Part shown: positions 1 through 7,600 of the stretch, one piece after another
How the letters are laid out: each line of letters opens with the position of its first letter
Numbering within the stretch: position 1 is the stretch's first letter
NCBI GenBank assembly: GCA_018713805.1
Contig: DVOF01000232.1
Span: 1-15,233, forward strand
Length of the DNA: 15,233 bases
Origin: Candidatus Aphodoplasma excrementigallinarum
Lineage (GTDB): Bacteria; Bacillota; Clostridia; UBA1381; UMGS1253
Reading direction: 5' to 3'
Notes under the pieces: model-generated
Told to the model about the DNA's origin: nothing
The model's database searches: none
What the model saw: the letters and a program-made list of their open reading frames with translations, nothing else
Program-made: the position numbers and the translations under genes

Positions 1-1395
1 CTGCGAAGCCTCGTCCCAGCCGACCTCACAGCCGAACGCCTCGGAAACGGCGCGCACGGGGATCAGCGTCCGGTCGCCCTCGATATAAGCCGGGACGTCG
101 AGCGCGTTCTTTTTGCCGTCATAGTGGATCCCGTTCCCGCCAACGGCGAGTGCGACAACCCCTACGAGCTTACTCTGCGCCTCAATGCTGTTCATGGTGA
201 TCTTCGACGTCTGGTTCAGCACAGGAACGTCCTCAATCTCGCGTGGCTGCGTGCCCTCGTACACTTTATAATTGTCGATCATCATATTGGTGCCCGGTTT
301 GTTGCCCGGATTGAAGTAAAAACGCACCATGGAGATGGAAGCCGCGTTGGTGAACTTGTAGGCTTCGACCTCTTTTTCCCCATCGACATAGACGTCGTAA
401 GTATTGTTTAAAAAGTCGCACACAATGGCGATATTAAGCCATTTGCCTTTTTTCACTTTGGCGGTTTCCCCATCCCCAAATGTAATGGTATTCCCTTCGT
501 AATTCAGCAGCGATCCAGCTGTCTGGTTATTGATGTCCTTATATTGGATATTGCCGACCGGCAGTTCGTCAGACGTTGATACGTCAAATTCAAATACCAT
601 GTAACGCGTCGGTTCTTCTATGGGCAAATCCCAATGGTAGTCGCTTGCAGGGTCGAGGGTTTCACAATACAGGTAATGGTTGCCGCCGCTGTCGGAGGCG
701 AGCTCGATCTTGTTTGTTTTTGGAGCCCCGCCCGCGCGGGCGCCCTCTGTTTCAAATCCGGCGGAGTTGTAGTGGATCTTTTCCCCGACAGGGGCGTCCT
801 CCTGGAACGGGGTGTAGGTCGGCGTTGGCTCTGGCTCGACAACGCCGGTCAGGGTCGTCGGCTCGCCCGAGAGATATATATTTTCTACATAGATCACCGT
901 CCCTGGGGAGGTCTTGTTACTCCATCCCGCCGCCGTAAGGCGGATTTCGGTGATTGCTGCAAACCCCCGCGGGGTGCGGTTTGTCGTCAGGTCGGAATAC
1001 TCTATGTGGAAGGTCTCCCACTTCCCCGGCGCCAGGGATATTGTTTTGCTGTAGTAGTCTATGCCGTCGGTCGCGTCGTTTTCGCTGCCAATAAACAGCA
1101 TAAGCGTCGATACGCTGTCGCTGTCCGCCATTAGGGAAAAGTCGATTGCGGAATGGTTTGTGATGTCATCCGGGAAATTTTTTAGATAAAACTCTTTTGT
1201 CTGGTCTGTTTCCCACTTTGCGCAGTACTGCGTCTCGTTTGCTTGTTTTCTGTCCGCTTCAAAGCCGATGTCCGTAATGGCGCTCTTTTTTGACGTATCC
1301 AAAAGATACGTTACGTCGTCAGCCGCGTAAGCGCCAACAGCCGGAAGCATGGTCAGGATCATGCAAAGCGCAACAATCCATGAAAGCGTTCTCAT
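1..1395 (-). CDS. Secreted protein with jelly-roll, LamG-like and copper-amine-oxidase-type stalk domains, 3' end cut by window
   Basis: The frame is open for 465 codons from ATG at 1395 to base 1 with no stop, so the C-terminus is missing. An AAGGAGG Shine-Dalgarno 8 bases upstream fixes the start. Residues 1-24 form a signal peptide (basic start, hydrophobic core WIVALCMILTML, cleavage near AYA-AD), so the product is exported. Residues about 40-178 look like a beta-sandwich, CBM-like domain ending in a typical last strand (VIYVENIYL). A Pro/Thr linker (EPEPTPTYTP, about 187-196) leads to residues 203-380, which resemble a LamG/concanavalin-like fold (KGKWLNIAIVCD, YDVYVDGEKEV, MMIDNYKVYEG). 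Residues from about 410 match the copper amine oxidase N-terminal stalk domain (RTLIPVRAVSEAFGCEVGW), which in clostridia is a non-catalytic wall-associated repeat, not an oxidase. No catalytic domain is visible. A glycan-binding or surface role is inferred. Confidence 0.85.
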   Translation of the reverse strand, partial: MRTLSWIVALCMILTMLPAVGAYAADDVTYLLDTSKKSAITDIGFEADRKQANETQYCAKWETDQTKEFYLKNFPDDITNHSAIDFSLMADSDSVSTLMLFIGSENDATDGIDYYSKTISLAPGKWETFHIEYSDLTTNRTPRGFAAITEIRLTAAGWSNKTSPGTVIYVENIYLSGEPTTLTGVVEPEPTPTYTPFQEDAPVGEKIHYNSAGFETEGARAGGAPKTNKIELASDSGGNHYLYCETLDPASDYHWDLPIEEPTRYMVFEFDVSTSDELPVGNIQYKDINNQTAGSLLNYEGNTITFGDGETAKVKKGKWLNIAIVCDFLNNTYDVYVDGEKEVEAYKFTNAASISMVRFYFNPGNKPGTNMMIDNYKVYEGTQPREIEDVPVLNQTSKITMNSIEAQSKLVGVVALAVGGNGIHYDGKKNALDVPAYIEGDRTLIPVRAVSEAFGCEVGWDEASQ

Positions 1396-1403
1396 AATCG
1401 TTT

Positions 1404-1410
1404 CCTCCTT
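1404..1410 (-). promoter_or_regulatory. Strong ribosome binding site of the stalk-domain gene
   Basis: The minus strand reads AAGGAGG followed by 8 bases (AAACGATT) and ATG. This near-perfect match to the anti-Shine-Dalgarno sequence decides the start of the gene at 1395 and fits a Bacillota host. Confidence 0.85.
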
Positions 1411-1419
1411 TAAAAGTGT

Positions 1420-1432
1420 TTCACATTGTGAA
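1420..1432. repeat. 13-base perfect palindrome just upstream of the ribosome binding site
   Basis: TTCACATTGTGAA is a perfect inverted repeat with 6-base arms around one central base. It sits 9 bases upstream of the AAGGAGG site of the stalk-domain gene, inside the probable 5' leader. It could be a repressor operator or a small leader hairpin. The half-site TGTGAA resembles those of Crp- and Rex-type sites, but the half-site order and spacing do not match either consensus, so no regulator is assigned. Confidence 0.35.
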
Positions 1433-1514
1433 CTTAATGAAAGTTGAAGGCCCTTCCGGTACAATGGTTTTACCACAAATCCAGGTACCTCTTGTAAGGA
1501 GATTGGTCTTTATG

Positions 1515-1534
1515 GCAAATTACACCAAATTTGC
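1515..1534. repeat. 20-base inverted repeat over the candidate -10, possible operator
   Basis: GCAAATT and AATTTGC are perfect 7-base arms separated by 6 bases. The dyad covers the candidate -10 hexamer of the stalk-domain gene, where a bound repressor would block RNA polymerase. The arm word recurs in a second dyad about 80 bases upstream. The cognate regulator is not in the window. Confidence 0.4.
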
Positions 1535-1548
1535 TGTCCTAAGCGCAA
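1519..1548 (-). promoter_or_regulatory. Candidate sigma-A promoter of the stalk-domain gene
   Basis: On the minus strand, TTGCGC (1543-1548) is followed after 18 bases by TGTAAT (1519-1524). A TGG immediately before the latter gives an extended -10. Transcription would start near 1512, leaving a leader of roughly 115 bases before the ATG at 1395. The hexamers are imperfect, so this is a by-eye candidate. It is strengthened by the dyad that overlaps the -10. Confidence 0.35.
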
Positions 1549-1593
1549 GAACAATCATTCCTTTTTTGATTTATAGATAGATATTAGCACAGT

Positions 1594-1619
1594 AATTTGT
1601 TTTTTTCTATGTACAAATT
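1594..1619. repeat. Second AATTTG-based inverted repeat upstream of the promoter
   Basis: AATTTGT and ACAAATT are perfect 7-base arms with a 12-base spacer. The dyad lies about 50 bases upstream of the candidate -35 for the stalk-domain gene. It shares the AATTTG core with the dyad at 1515-1534, with centres 82 bases apart. It may be an auxiliary operator. It could also arise by chance in AT-rich DNA. Confidence 0.25.
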
Positions 1620-1698
1620 CGCCAAAAATAGATGGGTTTTTTGATTTAGTCTTACTACGCCGGGTGTTTTCATATTTTTTGTTTCTACCTTTACCGGG

Positions 1699-4600
1699 CT
1701 ATTGTAGGACCCCGCTGACAACGTCGCTGTAGACCGTCTTTACCGTGCCGCCGTCCCGGTAAACCATGTATGCCCTGCCGTACCAGATTTCGCCGGGGAC
1801 AACGTCCGCCTTCCGTACGGTCAGCTGCCCCTGGTTTGCCCCTGTAATCGACACCGTTTTTGTCGTATTCGGCGCGCCGAGCATAAGGTCTGCGTCCTGG
1901 CCGAGCAGGATACCTGTCTCAATCAGCGTGTATTCCTCCGGCAGGTCGCGTTCTGCAAAAAAAGCAATTTTGTTTTCTTCGGCGAGGATGACCGGCGTAC
2001 TCATAACAAGGATTGGCCTGATTTCTACGGCTGCTGCCGCATCCGTATATATGGCCGTTATGGTCATGTTTCCGGTTACATAGAAACGGTATGTCTCGTC
2101 GTAGCTTACCGTTTTGCCTTCGCGTTCCCAATGGGAAAACTTTTTCCCATCCTCCGGCGCGGACGCGACGGCCATGACCGGATCGTTGTAGCGGTATGCT
2201 CCGCTGCCGCTGCCGTTTTCCACAATTACATGATATTGCTCCGCCGACTGCGTATATGCGGCAGTAAACACCGTGTGGTCGGTCACTTCAACGGTATCGC
2301 CCTCCTGGATTGCCTGTACGGCGCCGTCCTTAAGCCAGCCGGTGAACTCGTACCCCATCACATAAGGGGCCGCCGGCACAAGCGCGCGTCCGGACGTATG
2401 CGTGCCTGACACGATTTGCCGGCTTCTGCCGTTTTTGAAAATAACGAGTTTGCCGCCACTATTGTCTGTGAAAATTGCGGTTAGATCTGTGTCGCTGCCT
2501 ATCGCAAAAGTATAGGAGGCCGTCTCGCTGACAATCCTGCCGGTATCCGTCTGGACCCAGTATAGGAATTTTGCGCCATCCAGGGGCCGCGCCATAAGCG
2601 AGATCTCGCTCCCCAGCGCGGCCTGCCTTACCGCGCCGGTAGACAGCTCCTCTTGGTTCCCGGTTCCCGTACTGTAAAGGATTGTTCCGCTGCCCAGCGC
2701 CGAAACATATAGGTCACACATCTGCGCCGCCTCCGGCTGCTGCGGCTTATCGATCTGCAGCGTGGCGTCTGCTGCAAGCTGGATTGGGTTGTTGCTGCTA
2801 ACGCTGACATTGTCGATGGAAAGCCCGTCCTCCGGCGCGGCAGAGGCCGCATAAACCGCGAGTGCGCACAGCCCGTCGGCTGCCTCCTGCCCGCTTGCCG
2901 TAAAGGTAAAGGAAACCCGTTTTGTTACGCCTGCGGCAATCGTTTCGTGTGCGCTTGCCGCAGAGGACGCCACATCTGCATCCGGGGCGCACAGGCCCAG
3001 TACAATGTCGTATTCCCCGTCCGCGCCGTAGGGCGTTACATCTGCGCTTACGGTGTAGGTTTCGCCGGCCTTGCAGGACGCGTTTCCGCTGCCGAACAGG
3101 TTCAGGATTTTGATCCCTTCGCCCGCGCTAGTTATGCCGTTTACGCGCGCCGCGCCGCCGGATGGCCCTACCGTGCCGGCGTAGCCGCCAAATGCGCTGT
3201 AATCTACACCCTCGGCAAAGCCAAATGTCTCAAAGTCGAGGTTTGTGTACGCTGTCCCGCCGGAAGCGTCGCTGGTAAAGGCAAATATATTATCATTTGG
3301 CGCATTGTCCCGGATATATCCGGTCACATCGACAGTATAGCTTCCGGGCCCGTCAAGCTGTATCTGCGCGAGCGGCTTCCCGCCGTAGACTGCGTTTGCA
3401 TCCATGCTTTCGTCGGCGTTGGAGCCGGGAGCCGTGTCGTATGTCAGCGTATTCGGGTAATCAAAGCCTGTGATACCGTATACGTTGAGTGTCTGCGCGC
3501 CCGCGTCCGTGACGTGGATTGTCAGTTCGGCTTTCTGCGCATATTGGTTATCAGAGCCGGCATAGTGCAAATACGCCTTGCGGACGTAAGCCGGCATACC
3601 GCTTCTGCTGACGGTCAGAGCCTCCGTCCCGTCGAGTGCCCTGTTGCTGACAACGGCGCTCTGGTCGCAGCCGAGCCCCACGGTTGCGCCTTCTATGCGT
3701 TCGGCGGAGGTGATATCGTCGATGTACAGCGTGGCTGGGTTGGCGGCGTTGTAGCCGTTTGTGCCGCTGTCCGGCCGCAGGAGGAGCTGGTTTGCGCCTG
3801 CCGCCACCATTTCCGGGGTGACGGTGAAATCGTATGTATACTTTTTCCACAGCCCGACATCAGCCTCCGGAACCGTATACGTCTGTATCTTCTCATTGGG
3901 ATAGGTGGGCGGCTGGTTGGCTGCCGCCAGCGCCGTGTTCGTCATGGAAAGCTGGAACGTTCCCGCTTTGTCCGCCTTCATCCAGAACCCCGCACGATAA
4001 TTTTTTCCAATGTCAGCGGCCGTCAGCGCGCCCGTACCCGTGATCTGATTCAAGAAGATCCGGTAGCCGTTGCCGTCCACTGCAAATTTTAAGCTTTTGC
4101 CCGTCCCTTCGCCTGCCGTATGGTTTTCTTCCGGCGAAACGGTTAGGTTGGCCGTCCAGTTAAAACCGCCCGGGTTGACCGCGCCTTCCCCGGAGGTGCC
4201 GCTGACGGCCTGGCCGCCTTCCCAGTCGCAGCTGTAGCGGTACGGCGTTTTCGCTTCGGTCGTCTCCGTTACCGTCAGGTCGTCGATATACATGTCGAAT
4301 GTGTTATTCCACTCATAGGCCCGGAGCGTGAACAGCGCCGGGTTCTGGTATTCGCCTGCGCTCGACGCCAGCATATCCTCTTCAACCGTAATGGTATAGC
4401 TAAACTGCTTCCATTCGCCATCTCCGGCGTTGATCGTATTGAGATCGGGGTTTAAGCCACTTGTAAAAAACGTATTTCCCGCATAGGAGCCTGTAGCAGA
4501 CGAGAGCCCTGCGTAAAAGGCTGCATTGCCCTCAACATTTTCCCGCTTTGCCCAGAAGGAAACGGTAAACGTCCTTCCAATGTCTTCCTCAGTCAGGTTA

Positions 4601-7600
4601 TGGTCAAAAAGATTAAAGAACCGATATTTTGCATACCTGTTCAAGTTACTCATGCTTAGGCGGAGGCTTTTGCCGGTTCCCGTCGTGTGGTCGGCTGTGA
4701 CGGCCGAATCGGCCAGGCTGATCGTCGAAAGGTCTGACAGGTCACTGACGGTCATATCATAGGAGCCGTTGACTTCGTCGGCAGAAACGGAGCTGCCCAC
4801 GCGCCATTCCGTCAGATTGTCAAAGTCAATCGTCTTTTCATACACGGGCGCTGCTGTGCTCTCATAGCCGGGCGCAATTTCAAAGGTTACGTCCCCAACG
4901 ACGCTGCCCGTAACGGTAATGTCGTCGATGTATGCGCAGACGATCTCCGTACCGCCGTCCGCTCTTGCGCCCATGCCGTCGAGATTGAAGTTGATCCAGG
5001 AAGAGATGTTGTCCGCCGTGGCGTTATCGGGGATTTCGTCCTCTGTCAGCGTAAAGCTGTAAGTAAACTGCTGCCACTCGTTTGCGGTGGTATACTGCTG
5101 CACCTTTGTCTGCAAGTTCTCGTTTGCGCCGCGCCGGAACAAAAGCGAGTTGAAAAAGCTCCCGGTTTTGTCCGACTTTAGCCAATAGGTCACGGTAAAC
5201 CGTTTCCCGATATCGGAGGAGGAGAGGCTCGCACAGTCGAGAAGGTCAAACTTCAGCCTGTCGTAGCCAAAGGCCGTATTCATCATATAGGACGAGCCGG
5301 TCCCCGTCGTATGGTCCTCATTGGGCGATATGCCGTGGCTGATGATATCGCCGCCCTGCTGGATGGCAAACGGGACGCTCCCGTTTTCAAAGCTTTCGGT
5401 AAGCTTTACGGTCTGGCCGTCCGACTCGGAATTCATCGCGAAAATGAGCGTGGCGTAAGCGCCGCCCAAATCCTGTATATATGAGGCGTACTCCGTGATG
5501 TCGATCGTGTGGCTTCCAATCCCGCTTACGTGTATGACGGCAATCGGAGCGCCGCCGTACACGCCCGATACGTCCGCGCCAAAGCCGAAGCGGTCGTTTG
5601 CCGGCGCGTTCATGGAATGGATCGTCCCGGCGCTCCAGGCCGCTGCCTGCACCGGGTCGGCCACGCCATAGACATAGAGTTCGCCGTCGTGGTCGTTTGT
5701 GATGTCAATGGTCACTTCTGTGTCCTGCATGCCGGAGAAACCGTCGAGCGGAAAACGCGCATACACCTTTTTATAGCTGCCGATGGAAACGGAAGGGCAG
5801 CTCCCGTTTACGAGCAGCGTTTCGCTGCCGGCAAAGGACTCGCCGGAGCGCGGCCCGCTTTCTACATAGGAAGCGTGCAGCGGCGTTTGCTCGACTGTAG
5901 CTGCTGGATGGAGCACAAGGGACGGCGCAGACGAAAGCGTGACAGCGGTGATTTCTTCTGTCACAGTCACATCGTCCAGATACATCGGATGGTAGTTGTC
6001 TGTCTGCCCCGTAGGCTCCGCCGTAATGGAAAGCGTGCGTTTGTCCAGGCTGCTCCAATAGATCGGGTTGTCTATCCGGTAGTCGAGCGAATACGTGCGC
6101 CATGCGCCGGGTTCTGTAATGATATTGCACCGCGTCGCGTGCCAGTCAATCGTATCAGGCGCGCCAAATGCACCGCTCGTCTTGGTGAGTTCGGCCTTGA
6201 CCTCTCTGGAGGTGGTGTCGTAAACGCTCATGCTGATGTGGAACTTCCTCCCCAGGTCGGTCGCGTCGAGCGCGCTGCCCTTGATCAGATTCGGGAACGA
6301 CGCGACCACATCGAACGGCAGCCACGCAAAGTATGCGTTATCATTTTTCGTCATGTAGTCGAATTTGATGCTCTGGCTCCCGCCTGCGGTATGGTTTTGC
6401 TCTGCGCTCACCGCGGCTTTGACAAACTTACCAAGGCTGACGCCGGCGAGCGAGCCGGAGACTGCGCTTTCAGATTCAAAATGATAATCCGATATGACCT
6501 TTGTTTCGGTTCTGTTTGCTGCCCGCAGCACAAAGGCCGGCTTTTGCGCGCCGAGCGATTTGATATGCCCTGTGATATCGAGCCGGTAGCTTCCTGCGCC
6601 GGTGAGCGCGATTTCACCAAGCAGCGCCCCCTGTGTGGAATTTTCAATATTCGACTCGTCAAGCTCGTCGATAGCGTACACCAAGACGCGGTTGGCTGCG
6701 TCGTTTTCTACATCAAAGCTCAGATACGTCGTTGTAGATGCGGAGCAGTCGGCATTGTCAAAAACGAAATACACGCCGTCGTCTGTACTTTCCGTCTTTG
6801 CAAGCGTCATGCCGGAAGCGCCGGCGACCCTCGACGCGGCTTCCTTTTGCTCATGTACCGTTACAAAGCCGAGGCTTTTCGCCTCTTTGAGGGGCTTGCC
6901 GTTTTCCGCCGTGATATCCTCCGGTACATGCACCGTATAGGCATACCCGCCCAGCAGGCCGCTAACATGCAGCGTCCATGTCGTGTTGCCGTAGGAAGGC
7001 GTCAGCGTATAGCCGGCATATTCGCCGGTAACATCGTTTTGAACGGTCACTTTTTTGATTTCTTCTTCCGGTATTGCGCCCGTAAATTTCAGCGTGATAT
7101 CTGTGTCCGTGGGGACGTTTTCCGTGCCGCCTGTGATATCGATATATTCGCACTGGGCGCTGTCGCCCTTGAGCCAGTAGCCGGCAAAGTCAAACAGTGC
7201 GTCGTATACATCTATGCCGTAGTCTTTGTCCGTGCCATAGCCGAGCGCATGGCCCAGTTCGGGACACGAGAAGTTTAACAGGGGTACGTCGTAGATGCGG
7301 CAGTTATTTACCACCTCGGGGTAAAACCCATAATAGGAGCCGTCGAGCATGCTGCCGGTCGCATATGTGGGCGCGTGGCCCTCGCGTATGGTCTCCGCCC
7401 CGCCGCCGCAGTTTGCATATACGAACTGCACATTGGAGGGGATCGGCGTACCGTCGCTGTAGGTCAGCCACGGCTGCTCCTCGCCGCCGTCGATGATACC
7501 TACGCCGTCGTCCTCGATATCGCCGTTTTCGTACCTTGTTTCACCGTGATGCCCTTCAAAATAGCGCGTTTCGGCCAGCGTTTCCGGGTTTTGCGCGCCG

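Larger units (their letters stand above)
1396..1698. other. AT-rich intergenic regulatory region, no gene
   Basis: These 303 bases separate the giant exoprotein gene (stop at 1699) from the stalk-domain gene (start at 1395). I see no coding potential and no convincing rho-independent terminator after the giant gene. Besides the promoter and repeats listed separately, the stretch holds a possible leader hairpin at 1458-1489 (outer arms GGTAC/GTACC, inner arms TGGT/ACCA around TTT) and a short dyad GAAGG-C-CCTTC at 1446-1456. Base composition shifts sharply to AT-rich between about 1500 and 1680, as expected for a promoter region. Confidence 0.6.

Noticed and set aside
1..120. Copper amine oxidase enzyme
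   Set aside because: Only the N-terminal stalk-type domain is seen, which is common as a non-enzymatic module in surface proteins. No oxidase catalytic domain is visible.
124..1134. Plus-strand frames opposite the stalk-domain gene (124-411, 576-938, 634-1134)
   Set aside because: The minus-strand frame is continuous from signal peptide to recognisable stalk domain, so these are antisense shadows.
1594..1698. Terminator after the giant exoprotein gene
   Set aside because: T-rich and A-rich tracts are present, but no GC-rich stem followed by a T run is found on the minus strand. The only dyad (1594-1619) has AT-only arms apart from one GC pair each.
2947..4092. 381-codon plus-strand frame, and another at 7375-8544
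   Set aside because: Both are antisense shadows of the giant gene with low-complexity Cys/Arg/Val composition.
3697..6498. CRISPR or other short DNA repeats
   Set aside because: The repetition is at protein level with long, diverged units. There are no short identical direct repeats with even spacers.
5509..7278. 589-codon plus-strand open frame opposite the giant exoprotein gene
   Set aside because: It lies entirely antisense to a gene with clear domains. Its translation is Arg-, Cys- and Val-rich with no recognisable motif, as expected for a shadow frame in GC-biased codons.
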